This document shows positions 35,849-48,004 of a stretch of DNA of 64,000 nucleotides, piece after piece. Source of the DNA: Sphingopyxis macrogoltabida (GTDB taxonomy: Bacteria; Pseudomonadota; Alphaproteobacteria; Sphingomonadales; Sphingomonadaceae). A model generated the notes under the pieces. It was not told where the DNA came from. It searched no databases and saw only the letters and a list, made by a program, of their open reading frames with translations. The translations under genes were made by a program, and so were the position numbers. The stretch covers positions 375,001-439,000 of the forward strand of contig NZ_CP012700.1 in assembly GCF_001307295.1 (NCBI RefSeq), in the 5' to 3' direction. Each line of letters begins with the position of its first letter. Position 1 is the stretch's first letter.

Positions 35849-36886
35849 ATGAAGGCGCTGCTTTATCACGGGGCAGGGGATATCCGCTACGAAAGCATGG
35901 CCGATCCGATGCCGGTCGAGGCGGGCGACGCCATCGTTCGGGTCACCGCCTGCTCGATCTGCGGAAGCGACCTACACATTTATCATGGTCACGGATTTTC
36001 CGAGGATCGGGGCTTTTGTGTCGGTCACGAAGCGGTCGGCGAAGTGGTCGAAACCGGACGCGCCGTCTCGCGGCTCCGCGTCGGTGACCGGGTCATGATC
36101 CCCGCAGCAGCGGGCTGCGGCGCCTGCCGACCCTGCCTGTCGGGCAATGTGATCGGGTGCGAGAATGGCGCAGCGGCCTGCTACGGGTTGTCCGCCGCGC
36201 TTCAAGGTTCGCAGGCCGAGGCCGTTCGCGTCCCCAGCGCGGACGCCAATGCGGTGCTGATCCCGGAAGGGATATCGGAAGAGCAGGCGCTGCTGATGAC
36301 AGACGCCCTTTCGACCGCCTGGTTCGGTGCGCGCAGCGCCGATATCGCCCCGGGGAGCAGCGTCGCCGTAATTGGTTTGGGGCCGATCGGCCTCATGACG
36401 GTCGACTCCGCCTTCGTGCTGGGCGCCCATATCGTATATGCCATCGATCCCGTTCCAGAAAGGCGCGCGCTGGCGGCAGCGGCGGGCGCCGTCGCTCTGC
36501 ACCCTGACGAAGCCGTCGCCGTGATCCGGGAGGCGACGAAAGGACGTAAACTCGATTCCGTCGTCGAGGTGGTCGGGAGCGACGCGACGGTCGATATGGC
36601 ATTACGCTTGGTAAGGGCGCGCGGCACCGTCTCGGTAATCGGTGTGCAGCAATCGCGCCGTTTCGCCTTTCCGCTCGAACGCGCGTTCGCGGCAGGGCTC
36701 ACATTCCGGGTCGGGACCTGCTCGGTCCCCGAAGAATTGCCGACCCTTTTTCCACTTGTCCAGGCGGGGCGTCTCAAGCCGGAAACCTATGTCTCCAATC
36801 GGCTGCCGCTGCGAGACGGCGCCGAAGCCTATGCGATGTTCGACCGCCGGGAGGCGGGAACCCTGAAGATCATCCTCGAGCCCTGA
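35849..36886 (+). CDS. Zinc-dependent alcohol dehydrogenase (MDR)
   Basis: A 345-residue medium-chain alcohol dehydrogenase. Catalytic zinc ligands lie in CSICGSDLHIYHG and GHEAVGEVVE; the structural-zinc cysteines are in CGACRPCLSGNVIGC; the cofactor loop is IGLGPIG, followed by YAIDPVPER with an Asp that favours NAD. TAGGAGG eight bases upstream is a very strong ribosome-binding site. It is the last gene of the kinase 5 operon and likely oxidises an alcohol intermediate of the same compound. Confidence 0.92.
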   Translation: MKALLYHGAGDIRYESMADPMPVEAGDAIVRVTACSICGSDLHIYHGHGFSEDRGFCVGHEAVGEVVETGRAVSRLRVGDRVMIPAAAGCGACRPCLSGNVIGCENGAAACYGLSAALQGSQAEAVRVPSADANAVLIPEGISEEQALLMTDALSTAWFGARSADIAPGSSVAVIGLGPIGLMTVDSAFVLGAHIVYAIDPVPERRALAAAAGAVALHPDEAVAVIREATKGRKLDSVVEVVGSDATVDMALRLVRARGTVSVIGVQQSRRFAFPLERAFAAGLTFRVGTCSVPEELPTLFPLVQAGRLKPETYVSNRLPLRDGAEAYAMFDRREAGTLKIILEP

Positions 36887-37028
36887 AGACGCAACTGGCT
36901 GGATCTGAGTCCGGCGCGCCCCTGCTGACCGCACGCGGAAAGGGGGGGGCGACACGGCAAAAAATGCGCGCCTCTGCTTGCGGCGCTTCGCCGGCAAAAC
37001 CGTTCGCATTGACCGCAGAGCTATGCAG

Positions 37029-37080
37029 TTGATCGGGCGAACGCATTTGTGTATCTAATAATCGAGCAATTAATTAATTG
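37029..37080 (+). promoter_or_regulatory. Promoter with perfect 14-bp operator palindrome
   Basis: TTGATC (37029-37034), 17 bases, then TATCTA (37052-37057); CAATTAATTAATTG (37067-37080) follows as a perfect palindrome with two overlapping ATTAATT cores, placed at or just after the predicted transcription start. The remainder of the 219-bp gap after 36886 has no gene. Confidence 0.6.
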
Positions 37081-37105
37081 TCGAATCGCTCGCGGAGAGG
37101 ACGCC

Positions 37106-37858
37106 ATGGCATCGGGATTGTCGGTAGAGTTGCGGGTCGACGGGCCAACCGCACATATCATCCTCAACCGTGAGGACCGGCTCAACGCGATCAACAACGA
37201 CATGTTTCGGCGGCTTGAAGATCATGTCGCGCGGCTCGCGGGCGAGGCCGAAACTGTTCGCAGCGTCATCGTGCGTGGCGCGGGAAAATGTTTTTCTGCG
37301 GGGCATGATCTGCAGGACATCGCGTCTGGCGATGCAGCGCATGATGTCTCTTTTCAATCTTCGGTGCTCGAGCGTCTCGCGAATCTGCCCCAGGCGGTTA
37401 TCGCGGCGGTGCACGGTCATTGTTACACCGGCGCGCTCGAGTTGGCGCTGGCCAGTGATTTCATTCTCGCCGCCCGGAGCGCGCGGTTCGCGGACACGCA
37501 CGCCAAATGGGCGCTCACGCCTGTGTGGGGAATGAGCCAGCGGCTGCCCCGTCTGGTGGGCCAGGCCAAGGCGCGCGAGATGATGTTCACCGCACGCACG
37601 ATCGATGGCCGGGAGGCGGCGGAGATCGGACTGGCGGCGTCCTGCTTCGAGGATACTGAGTTTCTGGAGCGGGTCGATGCGATCGCGTCGATGATCGCTG
37701 AAAATTCGGCTTTCAGCATTGCCGCCTATAAGCGACTGCTCGCTGAAACGGACAATGTCCCGCTGCATCTCGGCCTCGCACACGAAGTCCGCAACAGCGC
37801 AGGCGTCGGACCCGACATGGGCGAACGTATCGCGGCCTTTTCAAAACGCAAAGCATGA
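37106..37858 (+). CDS. Enoyl-CoA hydratase/isomerase family protein
   Basis: A 250-residue crotonase-fold protein. The oxyanion-hole loop is GKCFSAGHDLQDI, and the helix YTGALELALASD supplies the first catalytic glutamate. At the second glutamate site the expected PEI-type motif is replaced (ADTHAKWALTP, histidine at the position), so simple hydration chemistry is doubtful; isomerase, hydrolase or C-C lyase activity is possible. The start at 37106 follows GGAGAGGACG; the frame is open 19 codons further upstream, through the operator, which argues against the longer form. It is the first gene of a seven-gene operon to 44094. Confidence 0.88.
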   Translation: MASGLSVELRVDGPTAHIILNREDRLNAINNDMFRRLEDHVARLAGEAETVRSVIVRGAGKCFSAGHDLQDIASGDAAHDVSFQSSVLERLANLPQAVIAAVHGHCYTGALELALASDFILAARSARFADTHAKWALTPVWGMSQRLPRLVGQAKAREMMFTARTIDGREAAEIGLAASCFEDTEFLERVDAIASMIAENSAFSIAAYKRLLAETDNVPLHLGLAHEVRNSAGVGPDMGERIAAFSKRKA

Positions 37859-37899
37859 CCGCGCCATCTGGAGCGCTGGTCGATCGGGAGTGAGTGACG

Positions 37900-41455
<3,556 letters not shown>

Positions 41456-41465
41456 GGCAGAGCCC

Positions 41466-42572
41466 ATGAATTTCGAATTCTCCGATGAGCAGGTCATGCT
41501 CCGCGACAGCCTCTCCCGGCTGCTCGATCAGCGTTACGCCTTTGAATTGCGCCGACGCATCATGGCTGGTCAGGCGGAAACCGGAATCTGGAGCGAACTC
41601 GTCGATATGGGGATTGTCGCGATGCCGCTTCCCGAAGCCTGCGGGGGACTGGGCGGTTCGGCCTCCGACATTGTGGCGATATCGGAGCTCTTCGGTCGCC
41701 ATCTGGTCATCGAGCCTTTGCTTCCCTCGGTGATCCTCACGGGCCGGGCGCTCGCTCGCTTCGATCCCGCGGGACCGGTGCCGCAATGGATTGCCGATAT
41801 TGGCACCGGAGCTTTGCGCGGCGCCTTCGCCCATGAGGAAGGTAGCGGCACCGGCGCCTCTTCGACGCTGTCGACCAAACTCTATGAAGGTGAGGCCGGT
41901 CCGCGCATCCGGGGTAGCAAAAAACTCGTTCTTGGAGGCGGAGAAGCAGGGGTGCTGCTCATCTCGGCGCTCTCGGAGACGAAGGCGGTCTGCCTGGCCG
42001 CAGTGCCCGCCGATGCCGAAGGCATCGAAGTGCGGCGATATCGCGCGCTCGATGGCAGGCCCGTTGCGGATATCCTGCTCCATGACGTCGCGGTCGACAG
42101 GGCTGCCATCATGGCGGGCGCCGATGCGGAGCTGGAGGCCTTGCTCGCGGATGCCCGGCTCGCACTCGCCGCCGAAGCCGTCGGGGCCATGGCCGTCCTG
42201 ATGGCAACCACCGCAGACTTCGCGGGCACGCGCGAGCAATTCGGTCGGCCGATCGGAAGCTTTCAAGCGATCGCGCACCGGCTCGCCGATATGAAGATTG
42301 CCTATGTCAAGGCGCGAGCGTCGCTTCTCTATATCGCGGCGCTGGCCGACAGCGGACGGGCAACGAGCCGGGATATTTCGGTATTGAAGGCGCAGGTTGG
42401 CAGGCTGGGGCGCGAGACCGCGCAGGGGGCCGTACAGATCCACGGCGGCATCGGCATGACCGACGAGCTTCCGGTCGGTCATTATCTCAAACATATTCTC
42501 ACGATCGACGGTCTGTTCGGCAACACGGACTATCATCTGCGTGAAATCGGCAGGGTAGTCGCCGCTGCGTGA
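41466..42572 (+). CDS. Acyl-CoA dehydrogenase, small-subunit (PimD-like) type
   Basis: A 368-residue acyl-CoA dehydrogenase homologue with the usual N-terminal helices (FSDEQVMLRDSLSRLLDQRY), a degenerate middle beta domain, and a C-terminal domain with TREQFGRPIGSFQAIAHRLAD and QIHGGIGMTDELPVGHY. It ends with KHILTIDGLFGNTDYHLREIG, where the canonical catalytic Glu motif is not present. The short degenerate form and the tight coupling (10 bp after the previous stop) suggest a non-identical subunit of a heteromeric enzyme acting on a bulky acyl-CoA. Confidence 0.88.
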   Translation: MNFEFSDEQVMLRDSLSRLLDQRYAFELRRRIMAGQAETGIWSELVDMGIVAMPLPEACGGLGGSASDIVAISELFGRHLVIEPLLPSVILTGRALARFDPAGPVPQWIADIGTGALRGAFAHEEGSGTGASSTLSTKLYEGEAGPRIRGSKKLVLGGGEAGVLLISALSETKAVCLAAVPADAEGIEVRRYRALDGRPVADILLHDVAVDRAAIMAGADAELEALLADARLALAAEAVGAMAVLMATTADFAGTREQFGRPIGSFQAIAHRLADMKIAYVKARASLLYIAALADSGRATSRDISVLKAQVGRLGRETAQGAVQIHGGIGMTDELPVGHYLKHILTIDGLFGNTDYHLREIGRVVAAA

Positions 42573-42624
42573 ACAGGGGGGAAGCGTCAGCTTCCCGTTT
42601 CAGAAGCTATGGAAGGTACCAAAA

Positions 42625-44094
42625 ATGACCAAGAGCTTACGCGCTGACACGATGGCCACCGATAGCGCTGCTCTCGAGCAGTTGCTGCAGCGTCAGCGCA
42701 AGGCCCATATTGCGGACGGTCAGGCGAGCGCGGATTTGCGAATTGACCGGCTCGATCGCTGTGCTGCCTTGCTTCGCGACTATTCCGCGCGGTTCGAAGA
42801 GGCAATCAATGCCGATTTCGGCAACCGGTCGCGCCACGCATCGGCTATCACCGACATCATGAGTCCGCTTGGCGCGCTGCGCGACTGTCGGGCCAATCTG
42901 CGCAAATGGATGCGCAGCGAACGACGGCCGGTCGAACCGAGGTTGCTCGGCCTCTTCGGCGCCCGGTCGGAAATCCGGTTCCAGCCCAAAGGCGTGATCG
43001 GCATCATCGCGCCGTGGAACTTTCCGGTGGGTCTCGTCTTCTCTCCGCTTGCCGGCGTTCTGGCTGCCGGGAACCGGGCGCTGATCAAGCCGTCGGAATT
43101 CACGCCGCGAACGTCGGATCTGCTCCAGCAATCGATCGCCGAATATTTCGCGCCTGACGAGGTCGCGGTCGTGACAGGCGGTGCCGATGTGGGGGCCGCC
43201 TTCGCGGCGTTGCCCTTCGATCACCTGATATTCACCGGCGCCGGCTCGGTCGCAAAGCATGTGATGCGCGCTGCCGCGGAGAATCTCGTGCCCCTGACGC
43301 TCGAGCTTGGCGGGAAGAGCCCTGTGATCCTCGGTGCGAGCGTGGACATGCCCGTCGCCGCAGCGCGGATCATGGCCGGAAAAACCCTGAACGCCGGTCA
43401 AATATGCCTGGCGCCTGATCATATATTCGTGCCTCGTGGGCTACGCGACAGCTTTGTCACCGAGGCACGGCAGGCGACCGAGGCGATGTTCGGCTCCCTC
43501 AAGGATAATCCTGACTACACGGCCATGATATCGGACAGGCACTTCGAGCGCGTGCGCGGCTATGTCGCGGACGCGCGTGAGAAGGGTGCCACGATCGTCG
43601 AGATCAACCCCGCTGGCGAGACGTTCGAACAGCAGGAGCATCGCCGGATACCTCCGACACTCATTCTCGATGCGACCCGCGACATGGCGGTGATGCAGGA
43701 CGAGATATTCGGGCCGCTTCTGCCGGTCGTTGCATATGACAGCGCCGAGGAGGTTGTGGCGGAGATCAATGCGCACGACCGGCCGCTTGCGCTTTACTAT
43801 TTTGGATCGGAAGCGGGCGAACGCGATCGCATCATCGATGCCACGACCTCGGGCGGTGTGTGCGTCAATGACGTGATCATGCATTGCGCGCAGGAAAATC
43901 TGCCTTTCGGCGGCATCGGGCCTTCGGGTATGGGTGCCTATCACGGGATCGACGGCTTTCGCGAATTCAGCCATCGCAAGGCGATCCACACTCAGCTCGG
44001 CAGGGATCTGGGGCCGATGAAGCTTTTCAGGCCGCCCTATGGCGCCAAGCTTCGCGCCTTCGTCGACAAGCAGATCGGAGCGGGCGCCCGGTAG
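42625..44094 (+). CDS. Aldehyde dehydrogenase (coniferyl-aldehyde-dehydrogenase-like)
   Basis: A 489-residue NAD(P)-dependent aldehyde dehydrogenase. The cofactor region PWNFPVGLVFSPL, the catalytic Glu in LELGGKSPVIL and the catalytic Cys in NAGQICLAPDH are all present; the C-terminal NLPFGGIGPSGMGAYHG block is typical of the fatty/coniferyl aldehyde subgroup. GGAAGG precedes the ATG. It is the last gene of the P450 operon and would oxidise the aldehyde made from a P450-generated alcohol, giving the acid for CoA activation by the ligase at 48775. Confidence 0.93.
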   Translation: MTKSLRADTMATDSAALEQLLQRQRKAHIADGQASADLRIDRLDRCAALLRDYSARFEEAINADFGNRSRHASAITDIMSPLGALRDCRANLRKWMRSERRPVEPRLLGLFGARSEIRFQPKGVIGIIAPWNFPVGLVFSPLAGVLAAGNRALIKPSEFTPRTSDLLQQSIAEYFAPDEVAVVTGGADVGAAFAALPFDHLIFTGAGSVAKHVMRAAAENLVPLTLELGGKSPVILGASVDMPVAAARIMAGKTLNAGQICLAPDHIFVPRGLRDSFVTEARQATEAMFGSLKDNPDYTAMISDRHFERVRGYVADAREKGATIVEINPAGETFEQQEHRRIPPTLILDATRDMAVMQDEIFGPLLPVVAYDSAEEVVAEINAHDRPLALYYFGSEAGERDRIIDATTSGGVCVNDVIMHCAQENLPFGGIGPSGMGAYHGIDGFREFSHRKAIHTQLGRDLGPMKLFRPPYGAKLRAFVDKQIGAGAR

Positions 44095-44100
44095 AAGGAG

Positions 44101-44604
44101 CTAGCCGTCGAATTTGAACACGCTGTCCGCGCGCGCCAGACCAATCGACTGATCGGGGACGCATTGGTACATGAGATATTCGACGGCCCTCCCGTCCCCC
44201 CGACCCTCGGCGACCGCCATCACATGGTTCAGCCAGGAATAGCGCGCGTGGCTGGTTTCGAAGCGGGGCTGCGTCGCAAAATAGGTCTCGCCGAAATCGA
44301 CCGTCTCGCCGGCCTTGTATTTGGCCGCAGCCTGCGGCGTCGTGTTGGCGACCCCGAAATATTGGACGAAGATGTTCGCCATGTCGTGGGTGACGATGAC
44401 GAGCCGAACGTCGATGTGAAAGACGCCCTCCTGGTCGATCAACTCGAACTCGCCTCCGACAGGCGCGACCGTGCCCTTGATACGTGGGCCTTCGACGGTG
44501 CCGCCGCCCAGCTGCCACACGTTGCGGCGACCCTTTGGTATCGGTCCGATCGGATAGCGGTTGCCCAGATCGACGCGCATGCGCAGCAGGGGTTCAAGGT
44601 GCAT
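44101..44604 (-). CDS. DUF3237 family protein
   Basis: A 167-residue protein that I recognise as DUF3237. It has GRRNVWQLGGGTVEGPRIKG near the start and YFATQPRFETSHARYSWLNH towards the end. The family is a small beta-barrel of unknown activity that is common in sphingomonad aromatic and terpenoid catabolic loci. The start at 44604 is preferred because GGAGAAG lies about six bases upstream; five more codons would be possible. It is convergent with the ALDH gene and shares an upstream region with the thiolase-like fusion gene. Confidence 0.8.
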   Translation of the reverse strand: MHLEPLLRMRVDLGNRYPIGPIPKGRRNVWQLGGGTVEGPRIKGTVAPVGGEFELIDQEGVFHIDVRLVIVTHDMANIFVQYFGVANTTPQAAAKYKAGETVDFGETYFATQPRFETSHARYSWLNHVMAVAEGRGDGRAVEYLMYQCVPDQSIGLARADSVFKFDG

Positions 44605-44690
44605 GCTCTTCTCCATCAAGTTGGAATGCTCGGCTGCTACGGGCTGTCGTTTGGAAGCGGGCAGCGTCGTATCCTAAGACGGGCCGCGAT

Positions 44691-44712
44691 AATAATCAAT
44701 TGACCAATTAAC
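44691..44712. promoter_or_regulatory. AT-rich operator-like site, divergent promoter
   Basis: AATAATCAATTGACCAATTA lies midway between the divergent DUF3237 and fusion genes. TCAATTG and CAATTAA are close relatives of the ATTAATT half-sites found elsewhere in the island. Confidence 0.4.
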
Positions 44713-44808
44713 TTGCCACCTGACGTCCGCTTGCCTATCGATCGGTTTTAGGAAGACGCTGCGCGCGCAAGTGGCGAGCCGGACGTATAAGGATGGGAGA
44801 CAGCTGAG

Positions 44809-47136
44809 ATGAAAGGGACAGCAGCAGCGCAGACGCCCGTGATCATCGCCGTCGGCGAGATTGTGGACCGCCCGGATGACCCGGGCAAGGCGCTCGAACC
44901 TGTGGCGCTGATGGCAGAAGCGCTGCGCCGCGCGGCGGCGGAAACGCCGGCCGTTCTCGGCGCGCTGGACTCGATCGATCTCGTCGGACAGGTCACCTGG
45001 CGCTACCGCGACCCCGTAGCTCTTCTTTGCGAGAAGCTCTCGATCGGCCCCGCCCGTGCCCAAAATGCCAGCATGGGCGGCGAAACGCCTATTCGCCTCC
45101 TGCACGAGGCAGCACTCCGTATCGCGCGGGGTGACAGCGCCGTTGCCGCGATCGTCGGCGGTGAGGCCGTCAATGCGATGGGCAAGGCGCGCAAGGCCAA
45201 GGCGAAGCTCGACTGGACCCCGCTCGCTCCCAAAGAGGAAACCGTCGCGGTCGACTTCGCCTCGCTTCCGATGCGCAAGGCCTCGAAAAAGCTCGGAATG
45301 ACTGCGCCCGTTCATATCTACCCGCTCTATGAGAACGCCTTCCAAGCCGCCCGCGGGCAGACCCCGGCCGAGGGCCGCGCCGCTGCCGCCGAACTCTGGG
45401 CGGACTATGCCAAGGTAGCCGCGTCCAATGAAACCGCATGGTTGCGTTCCGCGCCGGGAGCGGCAGAGATCGGCACGCCTTCGGAGAGCAACCGGCTGGT
45501 GGCCTTTCCCTATCCCAAGCTGATGGTCGCGAACCCTTCGGTCAACCAAGCGGCCGCGATCGTCGTGGCAAGCCTCGAATGGGCCCTCGCCAACGGGATT
45601 CCCGAAGAGCGGCTGATCTATATCTGGGATGGCGCGGCAGCGCAGGAGCCCGGGGATTATCTGGAACGCGACCGCTATGACCAGTCGACCGCGCAGCGCG
45701 TGGTTCTGGAGCAGGCAGTCGAGATCGCTGGCGGCGATGCCTCCGCGATCGATCTGGCGGAAATGTACAGCTGCTTTCCGATTGTGCCCAAGATGGCGCT
45801 CGAGACGCTGAAGCTGCGGCCGGACGTCAAGCCGACGGTGACCGGCGGGCTGACCTTCTTTGGCGGCCCGATGAACAATTATATGAGCCACGGCGTCTGC
45901 GCGATGGTCCGGGAGATGCGGGCCGGAAAGGGAACCACAGGCCTTCTCTACGGCCAGGGCGGCGTCGTATCCAAACATCATGCGCTGTTGATCTCGACGC
46001 GGCCACCGGAGAAGACTTTGAGGCCGGACTATTCGGTTCAGGCCAGGGCGGACGCGTTGCGCGGCTCCGTGCCCGAATTTACAGAGACCTATGAGGGCGC
46101 TGCCACCGTCGAAACGCACACGATCATTTATACGCCGAAGGGCGAGGTCCTCCACGGCGTCGTGATCGCGCGCACCGCAGATGGCCAGCGAACGATCGCG
46201 AAGGTACGGCGTGACGATGATCGATCGATCTTGGTCCTCTCCTCGCTCGACGCCAATCCCATCGGCACGTCCGGCCATATTCGCATCGATGCCTTTGGCG
46301 CCCGAATATGGGAGGTAGGCGAGAAGCGCGACCGGCGCGCGGCGCCGCACCGCTTCTGTCTCGTCGAACGCGACGGGCCGATCACTCTGGTCACGATCAA
46401 TCGCCCCGACGCGATGAACGCGTTGACGCCATATGCGAACGAGGAGCTGGCCGAGGTTTTCGACGACTTCCAGGCTGATCCCGATCAGTGGGTGGCCATC
46501 CTGACGGGGGCCGGCGACAAAGCCTTTTCGTCGGGCAATGACCTCAAGTTCACCGCGCAGTCGATGGCTGCGGGGTTGCCGCTCGAGACACCGACCAAGG
46601 GATTTGCCGGCCTCACCGCGCGCTGGGACAACAACAAGCCCGTGATCGCCGCGGTAAATGGTATTGCCATGGGTGGCGGCTTCGAGATTGCATTGGCCTG
46701 CGACCTCATCATCGCGGCCGAAGGCGCCGTTTTCGCTCTTCCCGAGCCCAAGGTTGGCCTCGCCGCTCTTGCGGGGGGGCTCCACCGTCTGCCGCGGCAG
46801 ATCGGCCTCAAGCAGGCCATGGGCATGATCCTCACCGCCCGCCGCGTATCGGCCGCTGAAGGTCTGTCGCTTGGCTTCGTCAATGAAGTGGTGCCGCAAG
46901 ACGAACTGCTCGCAGCGGCGCGGCGTTGGGCCGATGACATCGCCGCGTGCAGCCCGATGTCGATCCGGGCTTCCAAGGAGGCCGTCATGAAAGGCCTGGA
47001 CGAAAGCGACCTCGCGGCCGCCTATGGGAACCAGACGCGATATCCGGCGATCGGAGCGCTTTTCCGGTCGGACGATGTGCGCGAGGGGCCGCTCGCGTTC
47101 GCCCAGAAGCGGCCACCGGTCTGGAAGGGCCGATAG
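44809..47136 (+). CDS. Thiolase-like / enoyl-CoA hydratase fusion protein
   Basis: A 775-residue two-part protein in a single frame. Residues 1 to about 390 are a thiolase-like (TLP1/SCP2-thiolase) domain: GGETPIRLLHEAAL takes the place of the nucleophile loop, with Met/Gly where thiolases have the catalytic Cys, and GGPMNNYMSHGVCAMV lies in the C-terminal half. About 395-500 resembles the extra C-terminal domain of TLP1 proteins (VETHTIIYTPKGE). About 511-775 is a crotonase domain with both catalytic glutamates (GGGFEIALACD and ALPEPKVGL). Hydration followed by carbon-carbon cleavage or ligand hand-over on one chain is an attractive reading, but without the Cys a retro-aldol or binding role is more likely than thiolysis. 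The start follows GGGAGA. Confidence 0.85.
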   Translation: MKGTAAAQTPVIIAVGEIVDRPDDPGKALEPVALMAEALRRAAAETPAVLGALDSIDLVGQVTWRYRDPVALLCEKLSIGPARAQNASMGGETPIRLLHEAALRIARGDSAVAAIVGGEAVNAMGKARKAKAKLDWTPLAPKEETVAVDFASLPMRKASKKLGMTAPVHIYPLYENAFQAARGQTPAEGRAAAAELWADYAKVAASNETAWLRSAPGAAEIGTPSESNRLVAFPYPKLMVANPSVNQAAAIVVASLEWALANGIPEERLIYIWDGAAAQEPGDYLERDRYDQSTAQRVVLEQAVEIAGGDASAIDLAEMYSCFPIVPKMALETLKLRPDVKPTVTGGLTFFGGPMNNYMSHGVCAMVREMRAGKGTTGLLYGQGGVVSKHHALLISTRPPEKTLRPDYSVQARADALRGSVPEFTETYEGAATVETHTIIYTPKGEVLHGVVIARTADGQRTIAKVRRDDDRSILVLSSLDANPIGTSGHIRIDAFGARIWEVGEKRDRRAAPHRFCLVERDGPITLVTINRPDAMNALTPYANEELAEVFDDFQADPDQWVAILTGAGDKAFSSGNDLKFTAQSMAAGLPLETPTKGFAGLTARWDNNKPVIAAVNGIAMGGGFEIALACDLIIAAEGAVFALPEPKVGLAALAGGLHRLPRQIGLKQAMGMILTARRVSAAEGLSLGFVNEVVPQDELLAAARRWADDIAACSPMSIRASKEAVMKGLDESDLAAAYGNQTRYPAIGALFRSDDVREGPLAFAQKRPPVWKGR

Positions 47137-47170
47137 GTTTTCTCGGGGTCTGCCGGGAAGGAGAGGGGGA

Positions 47171-47947
47171 ATGGGTGTGGCGACAGCTTTTGATCTGACC
47201 GGGCGCGTGGCGCTCGTGACCGGCGCTTCGTCCGGACTTGGCGCGGGCTTTGCGCGCGTGCTCGCTGAGGCCGGCGCTAAGGTGGTCCTTGCGGCGCGGC
47301 GTGTCGACCGGCTCGAGGCAGAGGTCGATGCGATCAGGGGGCAGGGCGGCGAGGCGCTCGCCGTGGCCCTCGATGTCACGGACGAAGCCTCGACAATAGC
47401 GGCCTATGATGCAGCCGAGGCAGCTTTCGGAACTGTCGACACGATTGTCGCCAATGCGGGTATCGCGAGCGACAACGCCGCCCTGCACCTCACCGCCTCG
47501 CATGTCGACGATCTGCTCGCTGTCAACGTCCGGGGCGCCTTCCTGACCGCCACCGAAGGAGCGCGGCGGCTCGTGGCAGCGGGAAGCCGCGAGCGCGAGC
47601 ATGGCCGAGTCGTCATCATCGGCTCTATCACGGCCGAGCGGGCGCTGCCCGCGGCGTCCGTTTACGGCGCGACCAAGGCCGCTGCGCGCCATATGGCCAA
47701 GGCATTTGCGCGCGAATGGGCGCGGCGCGGCATCAATGTGAATGTCATCCAGCCTGGCTATTTCGAGTCCGAGATGACGGCGGAGATGGTCGGAAGTGAA
47801 GCGGGGCAGGCCTATATCGCTTCCTTTCCGCGCGCCCGCTTGCGCCCGGCGAGCGATCTCCACGCGCCGCTGCTGTTTCTCTGCTCGGACGCATCGCTCG
47901 GGATAACCGGTACGGTCATCACCGTCGATGATGGACAATCGCTATAA
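47171..47947 (+). CDS. SDR-family oxidoreductase
   Basis: A 258-residue short-chain dehydrogenase. It has TGASSGLGAGFARV, ANAGIA and GSITAERALPAASVYGATKA (Ser, Tyr, Lys), and ends TGTVITVDDGQSL. The start at 47171 directly follows GAGAGGGGGA; the longer frame to the left overlaps the end of the fusion gene without SDR similarity. AARRVDR after strand 2 suggests NADP(H). It is a paralogue of the convergent SDR at 48005-48778, sharing the FESEM/FDSEM and VDDGQ endings. The likely role is oxidation of the 3-hydroxyacyl-CoA made by the fusion protein's hydratase part. Confidence 0.9.
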   Translation: MGVATAFDLTGRVALVTGASSGLGAGFARVLAEAGAKVVLAARRVDRLEAEVDAIRGQGGEALAVALDVTDEASTIAAYDAAEAAFGTVDTIVANAGIASDNAALHLTASHVDDLLAVNVRGAFLTATEGARRLVAAGSREREHGRVVIIGSITAERALPAASVYGATKAAARHMAKAFAREWARRGINVNVIQPGYFESEMTAEMVGSEAGQAYIASFPRARLRPASDLHAPLLFLCSDASLGITGTVITVDDGQSL

Positions 47948-47981
47948 GACATCCTTGCGACTTGCCTCTCCCGCTTTGGCT

Positions 47982-48004
47982 CCGGAGGGGGCGTTAGCCT
48001 CCGG
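47982..48004. terminator. Hairpin between convergent SDR genes
   Basis: CCGGAGG and CCTCCGG form a 7-bp stem with a 9-base loop in the 57-bp space between two genes that end facing each other. Confidence 0.5.

Noticed and set aside
44674..47379. 901-codon frame on the minus strand
   Set aside because: It lies antisense to the thiolase-like/hydratase fusion, which has clear domains; the minus frame has none.
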